NCBI GenBank assembly: GCA_021234155.1
Contig: JAJEKV010000003.1
Location: forward strand, 7,070,413-7,134,412
From: Isoetes taiwanensis
Taxonomy: Eukaryota; Streptophyta; Lycopodiopsida; Isoetales; Isoetaceae
Direction: 5' to 3'
DNA: 64,000 bases
This document shows positions 20,883 through 31,984 of this stretch, in pieces. The notes under the pieces are model-generated. The model made no database searches, was not told where the DNA came from, and saw only the letters and a program-made list of their open reading frames with translations. Made by a program: the position numbers and the translations under genes. How positions within the stretch are numbered: position 1 is the stretch's first letter; every line of letters starts with the position of its first letter.

Positions 20883-23193
20883 CTCAAACCCTTATAGTAT
20901 TTGCAAACTTTAATGTCTCGATTATCACGAAACTTGTACATGCACCTTACCCACAAGCGCGAGGATGCGCTATGTACGGTCAGATCTTGGAATAGCGAGA
21001 CAAATATGCCTATCAAATCTAGTTGCGGATAGCTTAGATGTGAATATGCACCCAAACCGGGGTTTAAAGGGGGATTTTAATTTAAATGTATTTAAATGCA
21101 ATGGTTTGTATTAATAATGTTAATGGTAGTTGTGTGTTGATTGTTATATTAAAAAAATTTTGGGCCCGCCGGGCCCTAATAAAAGCAAACATGGAGTAAA
21201 CTTGTGGACCTAAATATTAATTGCAAAGCACAATAACATCAAGACAAACAAATTATTTCCACAAGCACATTCATAAAAATGCCATATGTAAAACAAGCAA
21301 TTAAGCAAAGAGGGAGCATCAATACAAAAAGAGGAAATGGCAATCATAACCGGCGTGGCATCCAATATCTGCTTACATTAAAAGCAGATGATTTAAAATC
21401 ATCCCCGGTGCCGGATTGCGAATTCTTCTCTGGGAAAACACATTATGGCATCAATTTGCATCATATAATTCATCACGGCAGCTTTATGGTGCAAAATGCT
21501 ATCTTATAAAATGTTCCCAGAGTTTCAAGTTCTGGCTCTCTTCAACCATCCTTTTTGTGAGGTCGACATTGATGGGAGGAATAAGGATATCTGTTGATTA
21601 ATATCTGATCTTTGGAACATAAGAGAATCGTGGCGTTCATAGAGACTCGTCATGGAGTGATCTCATCAAGGGATTTCTTTGGTTTTGATGTATTACACGC
21701 TTAGGGACATTAGTTCGGCATTGATATCTATGAGAAAGTTTTGAGAAAACCCTCGATTAACTAATAATGGATTAGTTAGGCAGGAGATCTCTTACTAGAA
21801 AGGCAACATGCGATGTACTTGAGTTCATCGGGAAGAACTCCATACTACATCAAAAGATGATAATAGTGCTTTCCAGCTCTAGAAGTCAAAGCAACATTGC
21901 TGGAAATAAGAGAAGAACAAAATGATGTGATCCTACGGTGGTCGCTTCATATATCCAATGTTCCAATTACCAAGAGACCAGCCTTGACATATTCACCATT
22001 CTTGCGAAGGAACAACATTCCACTGCAACAACAAACTCTGAAAGTGAAGTGTTTAGAAATAAAAGTTCACAAACTTCCATTTGATATTTGTTCCTGAATC
22101 GGTTGTTGAACAAACTGAACATTGATAAATGAAAATATCATGGGTAGAAAAGCTTGCGAGGATGAAGAGTGTCACCTATAAGACAGAGTTTAATCATAAA
22201 ATGAAGTTGCAATGGTTGCAAATATATCCCCAAAGATTCTTATAATAGACTGGTTAGACTCTTGATGATGCTATGCGATGGTATTTGCTCAATATTTGTT
22301 CTTGTGACCCATTACTCAAACTTAGCGACCCAGGCTGTTTTTCCAAGGAAAACGCCCTCGATGTCTTGGGGTGCTGCCAAGATCTAACCTTTAAGCAATG
22401 TGCTGGGTAGGGATATATTCATCCCCCCCTCGGTTTGATAAACATACGAATATGTATTATATACGAGGCTAAGAAAGGGAAATCTCTTTTTCAAGTTATC
22501 TCTTATGATCGCAGTAAATTTTTCTCCCATAGGTAGGTGTTTCTTTGTTTGAATATCATGAGGATATTACCTACTTCAACTTTGCGAAACTTCTGAAACT
22601 TCGATCGGTCATCACCTGACTCTGCGAAACAAATGGTGATTGCACCCTCTTAAGCGAATCTGAAATGGTCCCCTCGGGCGGTTCCTTAGGTTCCTGCACG
22701 AAAAACCCATAATTCTTGTACAAATCTGAGCATAAAAGCGATAGAAGGATCTGCCGGCTAAGTCTGCTTACAAGATGATAGCCACATCTTAGAGATTTGT
22801 CGATTTGGGTACCAAAATCCGCCATATGTCACGAAGCCCAGCTAAATTTATAGAAATAGCTCCCGGTTGAGCTTGGAGTCGGCAATCGAGCACGAGGATT
22901 GCTCCTTTCCACACCACAAATGCCGGATGTTAATGCGAAACAAAGGGCTTATTCGAGGAGAGGAGAGCCATCTCTTCCACGGACCAATTAGAGACCTGTC
23001 ATTTTCCATACACCTTGGAAAAACTTGAAAGAAATGCTTTGGCGGAATGCCATGGAAACTTTGAATAGTATGTGTCGGCTGACTAAAGAATGGTACGCAC
23101 TTCTAGATTATGCGCATTAGTACATCCCATTCGAATCTGCGCCATGAAATCTTAGGAAAACCTTTGTGGCATTACAAAACACAAAAACCCCTG
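20883..23193. mobile_element. 2.3-kb insertion of unknown type (copy 1 only)
   Basis: Absent from copy 2, where GCTATGTGAG..CAGGTGCTAGAATATTCAAGG is continuous (57605-57645). The insert interrupts the hAT gene. It includes an AT-rich stretch with GGGCCCGCCGGGCCC (about 21165), and an intact 84-codon minus-strand ORF at 22571-22825 (starts MADFGTQIDKSLRCGYHLVS). I saw no terminal repeats, target duplication or transposase, so the element class is open. Borders are accurate to about 15 bp. Confidence 0.55.
22571..22825 (-). CDS. Hypothetical 84-residue protein inside the 2.3-kb insertion
   Basis: A continuous frame from ATG 22825 to a stop at 22571, unusual in this window of broken frames. It is basic, with Leu-rich helical segments and a PKEPPEG stretch. 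No family recognised. It could be a chance ORF. Confidence 0.2.
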   Translation of the reverse strand: MADFGTQIDKSLRCGYHLVSRLSRQILLSLLCSDLYKNYGFFVQEPKEPPEGTISDSLKRVQSPFVSQSQVMTDRSFRSFAKLK

Positions 23194-23400
23194 TTATTAT
23201 GCTACGCATTCAAGGATGGAAAATCATGATATTTTTGAAAAGCGATTTTTAAGATGGTATCCTGCTTGCACTTTTTTGGTGAAATTTCTTGGAGATCTCC
23301 TATTATTAGTAGTAAAATACTTGATTGCTTAAGCGTTGCTGGACACAGCAGCGAGCATTAAGTTAGGGAAACTTGTAAATGAGAAAATGTCTTTGCTGCC
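23194..23400 (+). pseudogene. hAT transposase segment after the 2.3-kb insertion, copy 1
   Basis: Continues the hAT gene with FKDGKS and a segment equivalent to copy 2's KMIYLLHF, then a DCLSVAGH-like end with ETCK. Similarity to the transposase fades by about 23400. Confidence 0.45.
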
Positions 23401-23539
23401 ATGTAACCGTATCTATATGGCCTAAATTCCACAATTCCCGCACTAGTTCCTATTTTAGCAGGATTTGTTTGCCTTGAAATTAATTTAGAGCATAGAAATT
23501 AATGAGTAATAGATTGTTGTTTGGGCTTATATACTTGGT

Positions 23540-25380
23540 TTATAAAACAATCAAACCATAAAACCATGTGCAAGACATGCATACACATTACTGCATAAGG
23601 CGTTTTCAATGACAACCTCAACATGGGGTTTATATATCGCATGTTGTTGTCTCTACGACGGGATGTATTTCTTAGGTTCTCTCCTTAAATCTTGACTATC
23701 TTCCTTCTGGTTGCGTGGCAAGAGATTCTCTAGATTTTATATGATTATGCAAAGGGTGAGGATTCTATTGAAGAGACAATCATGTATATTAAAGAAAAAC
23801 CCGAAAAGAAACTTTGAGTCAGCACTAGCAGAGACAAAAATAGTTGTCAAAGCGTGTTGCAAAGGGCCTTTCACATCGAGTCAACATACTCTTGGGTTTC
23901 ATGTAGGCTCCAACGATTAGAATGCACAAAATGATTGTATAAAAGGCATTAGATTATTAAAACCTCATATACCTTGGATATGGTTTTAAATGTAGTACCA
24001 TCTGTCAATGCTAATTAGAATGCTCCACAGGTATTTAGTAACAGCAGAGATGAAAGCGGTGGCACTCTTTAAAATATCCATGGGACCTTGAGAAAAAGGT
24101 TCATGTGAGAGCATGTAGTCAAGAACTTGAAGAAGCTCCCTGAATAACTGCAAAAACATCGCGTAATAAGACAAAAGAAAAGATATATCCCCCATGGTCT
24201 GGTCTCAAGTCCTTGAGGGTTATGCTTGAAAAATGTTGCAGCTTTAGAAAGTGGGTGGTGATTCATAACTCTCCCATTTTTTAATAACAAAAGATTATAA
24301 GGTACATGTTTTCAGTAGTTTCCTTAAATCCTAATTGGTTTACTGAGTTTTATCAACATTTAGAAGAGTGGACCCACTTAGATGAAAACACGGCTGCAAA
24401 GAAGTCCTATAGTTAGGAGAAAAGAGCGCCAAAGTGGGATAAAGGGACTCGGCACGGTTATTTATAGCTCCCTTGATCGACTGCTGCGAACCCATACAAA
24501 GCCACTATCGGCGCAACCGTGCTATCCACATTTTGCCCGGCGTTGGTCCGAGGATCAGGGCCAAACGTCGGCTCCCATACGGCGGACTTGCCCTTACATT
24601 TCTTTGATGAACCTGCCGTCCGGTCACGTGCCACAGGGTCGTACATTCGGGGGAGGTCTTTGGACCACAGGTCACCTTTGCCCCCCCGGCTGCGGTGATT
24701 GGGCTTTTCGGTGCGATTACATGGCGTATATATATTTGGGTGTTTTACGGCATTTTATATATTAGGGCGGTTTGGTTGATTAACGCCCGCGGTTTCCCTC
24801 GAAAACCCTTGGTGAGGGGTTTTTAATCCGGGCAGTCAATCCGCTGCCCGTTTTATATTGGTCCCCATGGTAGGTGGTCTCAGTGGGCCGATAAAATACC
24901 TTCCTTCCTTCCTTCCCTTCCAACCAAGATGGCCACTTCGAAATTATATGAATAATGTGATCGACTAATTAAAAAATGGCAAAACAAACATGCGAACACC
25001 AAGAAGAGGATCACGTTACAGCAATTTAAAAACATATGCATAGTGATGAGAACCTCTTGTAACATGCGAATTGGCAAAAGCATTTTACAACATCCTTCGG
25101 GCATGAGAAAATAAGCAGTTAACATCTCAAAGCGTGCCTTAAATTGACGCAGATCAAAAATGAAATCAAGCACCATTCTTTGCAAAGTCCTACATGCTCA
25201 AATATCATTGCAGCGCCTATATGCCACTTTAGGTCTTGGTTGAAGCCCGGACTATATTTTGATAGCAGTCTTTGCCAAGCATTTTGCTCCGGCCCATAAA
25301 GGGATTTGATGCCTAAAGCGAAGGTGCTCATGACGAGAGGAATGAAAATAGAATGTTTGGGCACGTAAATGCCCGTACTA
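23540..25380 (-). pseudogene. Unrecognised minus-strand gene-like region, copy 1
   Basis: Minus-strand frames with coding-like composition lie at 25119-25364 (FALGIKSLYGPEQNAWQRLL, SKYSPGFNQDLKWHIGAA), 24880-25185 (hydrophobic, FLVFACLFCHFLIS) and 23986-24290. Copies agree on KYSPGFNQD and on IFEHVGLCKEWC. A GC-rich 350-bp stretch (24480-24830) with a run of TTCC repeats at 24900 sits in the middle. No known domain. The region separates the two halves of the hAT gene and may be cargo of the Helitron whose 5' end is at 26158. Confidence 0.25.
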
Positions 25381-26089
25381 TTGCTCTATCGAAATTTGTT
25401 TTCCTTGAGACATCTTGGCAATGTCAAATCCTTGTAGGCATACATTTGCCCTAAATACCTTGTGATGGTAAAAGCGATGTCTAGCCGGATACCTATGCAG
25501 ACCATGCTGCATGAGCGAGATCCGCGAGAAAAAGGCTGTGATGGTCTTTAGCTTTCATATCTTTGAACCAAAAATGGATAACCCTGAAATATGATTGTAG
25601 GAAGAACCTCCAGCGACTTTTGGGATGATATGCCATAAAAAATAGGTCTTAGGATCAATTGTCTTCTTTCATAGTAATGAGGCGGGGAAAAGAAATACCA
25701 AAATCGAGAATAGGTTAGCTTCCGAGGAGCAAGGTAAAATCCTATTAGAACTCAAAATCTTGATAATGTTTAAACACACTTTCGGCCTTGGGGAACGCCA
25801 TAAGCCTACAAGCGTACCATAGAATAGGCTAAAAAACCCTAAGAAATGACAAGCGAATCTTAGAACGGGCTTGCCATGGTGGAGTTATTGGCATTGAGAT
25901 GTGATAGCTGAGCGGGCTTTTACGAGTGTTATTTTTATTTTTTTTTTTCTTCAAAGTGCCGGCATCAACCCGGTTTAGGCAGCATGCTCCCCTCGCAAAC
26001 CGAAGCCATCACCGCTTCTACGCTTTCTGCTTTCTGTTTCGATAGAGACAGCGTCGTTGCCCCTCTTTTTATGTTGAATCTCCGCAGAT
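25381..26089. other. Unassigned DNA left of the lone Helitron 5' end, copy 1
   Basis: No supported ORF on either strand. Ends with a T run (25931-25950) and a CTTCTACGCTTTCTGC-rich stretch. Probably interior of the Helitron whose 5' end is at 26158. Counterpart 62261-62989. Confidence 0.3.
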
Positions 26090-26158
26090 CCTTAGAAGGG
26101 TAAATTCTCGCAGTTGGATCTAGAGTGGTCCATTATAACATAACATTATAATATAAGA
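26090..26158 (-). mobile_element. Lone Helitron 5' terminus, copy 1
   Basis: On the minus strand the sequence at 26158 reads A|TCTTATATTATAATGTTATG, then TTATAATGGACCACTCTAGA and a GGATC(C)AAC-type segment. It matches the 5' ends of the polypurine Helitrons but is shared by both copies, so it is older. The element would extend leftwards; its 3' hairpin-CTAG end was not located. Confidence 0.55.
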
Positions 26159-26446
26159 ATTGTTTTCAAGCTTCGTAGTTTTGATATAACTATTATGGCG
26201 AGCATGTTACAAGCATTATCAAGGTCTTCAAACTTATGACATTCTTTGAGCTGAGGTGATTTGAATGCAAGTCAACATGATTGAAGGGTTATCCATAGTT
26301 CGATTATATGGTCCTCGGTGGTGGCTAGCGACCTTAAGAACTTCCATATGTAGGGATGGTATAGGGACCTTCAAACTATCAAAGGCAAACTGATGGGACA
26401 GATTTGAAAGTACCTTAACACATCAAAAGGCCTATGGAAAGGCTAT

Positions 26447-26990
26447 TTGTATTTGTTGCAAGTCAGATTTGAAGACACATCAATAATGAAAATTTTTAAT
26501 ATTCTATCTTCTTTACTTATATCAAGGGCTAAGACCGAAAGTTTAAGTGAGGATGGTTTAGAAGAATTAATTACCTTTTATGGAACACCAAAAGAAAGTC
26601 AAGGGATCGAGGAGAAGGCATTGCCTTCAATTGATCTGTGAAGTGTGGGTATGCAGTTACAAAATCCATGCTTTAGCTAATTGGGCATAAGAGCATGGAA
26701 GATGTTTTGTGCTATGATAAGCTTCAAACCAAACAAAAGGAGAATGCGTTTCAAAAACATTCTAGCACGTTGCTTCAAATTTCTTTAGTTCAATATTGCT
26801 AGCAATGCAATTTGTGAAAGCATATTCAGCCATAGAACTAACATCAAAACAAGAGAAGATCCATTGATGGGAGCAGGGTTTAAATGCAAGTATTTCATTT
26901 GTTGTAAATGGGCGGTAAAGCAAGAGACTTTGACTTGAGGAAAGAATATAGAATTGTGGAGAAAGAAATTTGATAATCGGGAGTGCAGCC
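26447..26990 (+). pseudogene. hAT transposase C-terminal part with dimerisation region (copy 1, R2)
   Basis: Frame 26447-26641 reads FEDTSIMKIFNILSSLLIS and EDGLEELITFYGTP, then ALPSID. This is the 'EL..L..FYG......LP.ID' run before the hAT dimerisation domain. Composite frames then give LLQISLVQCASNAICESIFS and NIKTR, matching the conserved 'ERGFS....IKT' core of hAT C termini. Separated from the N-terminal half by about 3 kb of other sequence, so the gene is split. Confidence 0.55.
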
Positions 26991-28256
26991 TTATCTATCT
27001 TGGTGAACCAAGATGCTACTTAGTTTAGTAAGAAGGCTGCTGATAGTAATGTTGACCTAAAATTTTGATATATAGTGGGCTATCTATGTACTACCCACAA
27101 AAATGGCTTTGTGTATTCTCACAATTTTTTTTTTGAAGTCAAGTATATGTATTATATTCAAAGGATGAAATGTTTACATACATACAGTTAGTCGAGGCTG
27201 CTACCACTTCACCGTATCCATGGATAGCAGTCAGGACTCGGGCCTAGTACTCTTTTAGCCTCTCTCGACTTCTTTTCCATAGGATACCTACAGGGAGAGA
27301 GAAGGACTAATTTCCTAGACCCTAATGACACAACTAGGGCGATTCTTGAACAAAGAACAACTTCGGCCTCTTCTCCAAAACATATACTATGGGAGCTAAG
27401 TTCTGTCTTTCCACATGCTTGCATCATTGCTTCAAAAATAGGCCCTCGGATATAGCAAAGAAACCAGACCTGAGATTACTAGCGCAAAGAAGGGGTAGCC
27501 AATGCATGGCGGTCATTTTTGCCAAACTAGAACATGATCCTCTTTATGCTCCCCTGCCGAAGATTGTGTTGATCCCATCAGCTGCTGCGGCAATACTATG
27601 GGGGTGCCTCATGCAATGAGGCACTTCGACCTTCTTTTGCACCAGCGAACCGAAGGGAATCGACAAGCTAGAATCGACCCGCGCGACCCATGCTGCATCT
27701 AGCCATGACCGGGCCTTGTCTTTCTGCAAGACCAAGAATGTAACCTTTCTAGGGTCTCCATACACTAGAAGTCCATGACTTTTGGTACGTCCCATTCTGG
27801 GACTACCAATTCTCAAGCCACCCTTCTTTGGGAAAGGGGTACGGGCCACATGGTGTTGAATAAGCGACCACACCGGTTTTGAAACATTTGCAACAGAAAT
27901 GCGAGAAGTGCTCATCTTACGTCAAAGGGGTCACGGCTCTTGCGGATACTAACACCGACATAAAGAAAGGATTCTGAGAATAGTACTATAGATGCCAACA
28001 AGCGTCTTCTTCCATTTGTCCCATAATACTCTGAGGGGGCCAGCAGGTTGTTTCAGTCTACGTCCTAACACCAAGCTAATCTTGAAGATCCTTAGGAAAT
28101 TTTTTCTAGGCTGGGGTATTTCGAAGAAGTGGTTCCTTCTTCTTATGTACACATACTACGAGGGTTGTTTATATACATTTTCACGGAATCGCATCCCTTC
28201 TCGGCCAGGACCACTAGGGTGACAAGAGCGAGATCAATGGCGAGAAAAGAGGAGCA
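26617..28256. repeat. Repeat R2 (1.6 kb)
   Basis: Here the hAT part of R continues in frame from upstream hAT sequence (26447 onward), so R2 keeps the original left context. The right border at about 28256 cuts exon 2 of the minus-strand gene, which lacks its exon 1 here. R1 and R3 have the opposite pattern: the minus-strand gene is complete and the hAT end is truncated. Confidence 0.75.
27200..28256 (-). pseudogene. Truncated duplicate of the unknown minus-strand gene (no exon 1)
   Basis: Homologous to 13470-14494, but repeat R2 ends inside exon 2, so the start codon, targeting-like exon and promoter are missing. Open runs include 27544-27915 (123 codons, with FGSLVQKKVEVPHCMRHP) and 27209-27427, longer than in the complete copies. 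Either the complete copies carry more sequence errors, or this truncated copy is transcribed from elsewhere. Confidence 0.4.
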
Positions 28257-28395
28257 CTACGTTTTTAGATAGAAAGTAAAAAGAAGTTTACTAATCTTTG
28301 TCAATAATTCTCTCAATGTATGATGGCGTTATGCTTGATTATTATACCTTGGATTCCTGTACAAAGGTACCATTTTAGATGATTCTCATCCATAG

Positions 28396-28644
28396 GTGAA
28401 ACCAATTGAACATACGTATAAAGGGGATGATTGGGCCTTGTTGGAAGTGACAAACCAGAATGCCATTATGCATATCTACCACTCTTACAATCCTTCTACT
28501 CTAGCTCCTTTTCATGAAAAGCTAGAAAAAAGTTTCAGCGTGACTCCAAATGCCATAAAAAAGCGGTATCGCCTCACATCTTTTAAGCCATTTCCAAAAT
28601 TCGATATTTCTAACAATCCGATTTTTAGCTTGGATTATCGATGA
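28396..28644 (+). CDS. Possible terminal exon of an unknown gene
   Basis: CATCCATAG|GTGAAACC looks like a 3' splice site. An uninterrupted 82-codon frame follows: KPIEHTYKGDDWALLEVTN, AIMHIYHSYNPSTLAPFHEK and ending NNPIFSLDYR at a TGA (28642-28644). It lies outside the duplicated region just past R2, with an AT-rich 3' flank. Composition looks coding. No family recognised. Confidence 0.3.
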   Translation: MKPIEHTYKGDDWALLEVTNQNAIMHIYHSYNPSTLAPFHEKLEKSFSVTPNAIKKRYRLTSFKPFPKFDISNNPIFSLDYR

Positions 28645-29740
28645 ATATATAAGATTTAAAAGTCGTTCGAGTTGGGTAATGCAAGTTGATGCCTCTCTAA
28701 CTTTTGTTTCAAGTATACTTGCATGCCAATTTCAGTTTTGTCGATGCATGTTTGCACATGAAATAAAATTGCTTGAAATAAAATTGCGGCATGAAATAAA
28801 ATTGCTTCTTTCTTTCTTTCTTTGATTTGGTGGACAACTCTTTCCCTAAAATGAAAGGGAAATGTGAAGATTAGATGTTTGATACTTAGCGGATGAATGC
28901 CACCTTCATTTTCAGCATTTTTCCATCTTGATGAAGATCACATCATCTAGTTAAAGCTTAAAACCATCTCTTTTTCTTTTCTTTCTTGCAATTGTTAAGG
29001 CTTTTCAATAATAGAATAACATTTCGAGACAGGTGTTTGCATAACAGTTGAGGTCTAACTTAGCCAACACAAGAACCACAATGAGCCCAAAGGTAGGTGA
29101 AATCTTTAAGTAAATTTTTTCCTCTTAACTGAAGCTTCAAGCAATGCTTGGATGGACAATTTGAGAGACCTTCATCCCCCATAGGAAAACAACGGGAAAA
29201 CGAAAAATAAAAAGGCCCAAAATGCCAATGATTATACACATCCATGCCCTCAATATTACGAATTTCAATTATTTTGTTATTTTTTCTAATGGTCCTATGA
29301 TATGTATTCCAAGCAAAATTAAGCCCAATCATCACTATAAGAGCATTGAAGGAATGGTAGAAATCCTTTTATGAAGTGGAGTAGGTCTCTAGAAGGCTTT
29401 TACTAGAGGAGTAAGGTTTAAGGCCATATATTTCTTACATCTAATTGTTGAGTGGGGTTGGCTTGCTAGATCAGGAGTATCTGCAAACATATATTCAAAA
29501 AGGGTATCATATTATTCAAGCTAGAGTTAGCTCTAATCATCAGTAGAGATCTAATTTGTACATATCTGATTGGCACCCGTTATTGGAACTTTCCTCTGGA
29601 ATATTTTAGGAACCATCAAAAGTTCTAAGACTCATTCTAGAGTTCCACGAAGTTTCTAAGCCGTTCTTAGAAACATCGAGGCAGGCTCCCACACTGGTAC
29701 ATAGAGTTCAACATTCTAGTTTTATATAGAGTTCTACATA
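28645..29740. other. AT-rich spacer with short repeats
   Basis: Contains three ATGAAATAAAATTGC units (28755-28800), a TTTC microsatellite (28802-28825) and an unsupported 91-codon minus-strand ORF (29060-29335; MMIGLNFAWNTYHRTIRKNN...). No recognisable gene. Confidence 0.4.
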
Positions 29741-29756
29741 GAGTACCGGACAAGGT

Positions 29757-30965
29757 AGTTTATATACAACAAAAGCTTTGTTGAGTAAAATATTCATGTC
29801 AATATAATTGGCGATGGCCTAGAAACATATGTTTTTATAGCCACGGTATATACAAAATTGAATTAGTAGATCAAGGGGCGGTTCTTCAATATCTTGGACA
29901 TATAAAAGATATAATGTGATTTGGTGGAATGCCATGATGCTTGCATATATGGCCATCTTGGCTAGTGTTGGGCGCTCTCTTTCTCTGAGGAAGAAAATGC
30001 AACGAGAAGGCTTGATACTTAGTTTTATGTACAACAAAACCTTTGTTGAGTAAAATATTCATGTCCATATAATTCTTGATGGCCTAGAAACATATGTTTT
30101 TATAGCCACATTATATACAAAAATGTGGTGTTGGATCAAGGGGCGGTTCTACAATATCTTGGACATATAAAAGGTATGATGTGATGAGTGATGATTTTAG
30201 TGGTACTATATCATTAATATGGGTATCACTATTTTGGCGATAATCTTATATTGAAACTTTTTGGAAAGCTGATAAATTTTGTCCCTTCAAAATTTACGTA
30301 GTGCATAATGGCGATAAATATTAATCACAAAAGTATTTGTTTAGTATTTGTCCGATGTCTAAAAATCTTACCATATTATTGTTGTCATGGCAACATAATG
30401 GCACACATAAGAGCCACTAATAATGTCGTAAGCCCCCATTTTACCTTTGCTTACGTATATGAGGGAATACTATTTTCTCAAATGTGATTGTATCCCATGG
30501 TAAAGACATCAAATGGTATGGCTTTATCATGTTCTATAGACATTTAAGGCATAGGTAAATAAAAATTCAAACTGCATCTCTATACTCCCCGACTATGTGA
30601 AATTGGTAACTCTATGTTCTTTAAGTAGGCCATCTGTTTGAGATTTATGAATTGAGATTATTGATAGAAGCGAAAAAACTCCTTCTTCGAGTCCATATAG
30701 TTGGCGATTGTGGTAGAAGAGGAAAGCTTCTCAAAAAAAAGTTGGCGAATTAATCTCACTATTTACTAAAAGGAAACCTACTAAGCATAGTGGCAAATTT
30801 TTAAAAAATCCAAAAATATAGCAATTTTAGATAAATAGCCACTAAAATCAACCTTTGGATGTGATTTTTTGTGGAATGCCATGATACTTGCATATGGCCA
30901 TCTTGGCTTTGGTGTGGAGGTTCTCTTTCTCTGAGGAAGAAAATGCAACTAGAAGTCTTGATATG
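29757..30965. repeat. Local ~260-bp tandem duplication, second unit split by an insertion
   Basis: Part A: 29757-29912 repeats at 30020-30185 (GTTGAGTAAAATATTCATGT, TAGAAACATATGTTTTTATA, ATCAAGGGGCGGTTCT). Part B: 29913-30010 repeats at 30866-30965 (GTGGAATGCCATGAT, CTCTTTCTCTGAGGAAGAAA). In the second unit parts A and B are separated by the element at 30186-30857. The first unit therefore shows the empty site. A 63-codon plus ORF at 30871 is probably not a gene. Confidence 0.75.
30186..30857. mobile_element. 672-bp non-autonomous TIR element (hAT- or Mutator-like)
   Basis: Flanked by the 8-bp direct repeat GATGTGAT (30178-30185 and 30858-30865), single in the empty site (AATGTGAT) of the first local unit. 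Inverted ends share TGATTTTAGTGG followed by CTAT..ATC (left from about 30191; right, reverse complement, from about 30851). No coding capacity. An 8-bp target duplication fits hAT and also some Mutator-like elements. Confidence 0.65.
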
Positions 30966-31154
30966 GCCACTCTTGTTAGTTTTCTTGCTAGATATGCTTT
31001 GCTTTAGAAGCGAGTGTAAAACAATTCATGCTTGCATTGTTGTTGGTGGTTTCGTATGTTAGAAGTTAGTTTCGACTCAAACAACCAAATTCATATTTCC
31101 CTTGCTAATATATATTGTAAATCCAATTGGTTGGAGAAACAAGATCTCTACTAA

Positions 31155-31285
31155 ACCTCAGTGAGTTTATTATTTTGGATGATGGAAGTTTATTATTTTG
31201 GGCATCGTAGGGATGTTTTCATGATCGTAACAAGATCTTTACGTGAGTTTATTATTTTGGATGATGGAAGTTTATTATTTTTTCG
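31155..31285. repeat. Direct repeat of a ~40-bp AT-rich unit
   Basis: GTGAGTTTATTATTTTGGAT plus GATGGAAGTTTATTATTTT occurs at about 31160 and again at about 31241, a period of about 81 bp. Confidence 0.7.
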
Positions 31286-31955
31286 ATGGGGGAGGGGGCA
31301 AGATATTTACTAGATTTCCATAGATTATTGCTTTATTTCATTAGTAGGTGATCACATATGTTTCTCTATTGTCAATAAATACAATAATAATAACTCAAAG
31401 GTAGATACTTTTACGTGGTTTTAAATAGGTAGGCAAAACAAAATTTTAATATTTGCATTTGTTATTCTTGTGGATAAATGGCAAATAATATAGACAAATA
31501 ATTGATGCCTGCATCACTCATTTTACAAACATGTACACAAAATTAAGTAAACCAAACAATAATAAGATGGTATTACAAAGAATAGTAACTCATATTATGA
31601 CAACGGGTTAATTAACTTTTAGCATAATCCTTGGAGTTTTATTTAAGTTAATTAATGCAACTCTTGTACTAAAGACACAACTTACAACTTGTAAAGATAG
31701 TGCATGGAGGATAGATCCGACAAGAAAAATAAGCGGTAGAATTTAGATCTTCAATGATTCACCATAAAATTTTCAAAAGCGAGAGCACTTCTTGGCGATT
31801 GGGGACTTGAACCACTATGATATGTTTGCATAAGTGCATTGTCATTTTGCATATCAACAGGGAAGGCTTATTGCACCTGAATTTGAAACAACAACATAAG
31901 TGCATTATTATTTTCAAACTTTGATATTCCTTTTTTAAATTATGCCGAATGAAAA

Positions 31956-31984
31956 GCCCAACAAGCGCTGGGCACTTTTCTAGT
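31956..31984 (+). mobile_element. Lone Helitron 3' terminus
   Basis: Hairpin GCCCA(ACAAGCGC)TGGGC at 31956-31973, then ACTTTT and CTAG (31980-31983) followed by T. This is the standard Helitron 3' layout. Upstream DNA is AT-rich; no matching TC-start was identified, so the element length is unknown. It belongs to a different sequence family from the polypurine Helitrons. Confidence 0.6.

Larger units (their letters stand above)
1..27113. repeat. Copy 1 of a ~38.5-kb direct duplication (left end outside the window)
   Basis: This interval aligns in order and orientation with 38795-64000. Anchors are base 1 with 38795, the TATA box at 2718 with 41513, the FCP1-like stop at 11125 with 49944, and 27113 with 64000. 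Stretches of tens of bases are identical, and most differences are 1-5 base changes at CG or CAG/CTG sites. Structural differences are a 420-bp tandem doubling, a Helitron at 18162-20024 and an insertion at about 20883-23193, all present only here. The sequence does not show whether this is a true tandem array, a segmental duplication, or two haplotypes joined by assembly. Confidence 0.9.

Noticed and set aside
12873-28256. R1 and R2 as the two LTRs of a giant retrotransposon with a 12-kb interior
   Set aside because: The R borders fall inside exons, no tRNA primer site, polypurine site next to an LTR, or target duplication was seen, and the interior holds hAT, Helitron and other gene pieces but no gag-pol.
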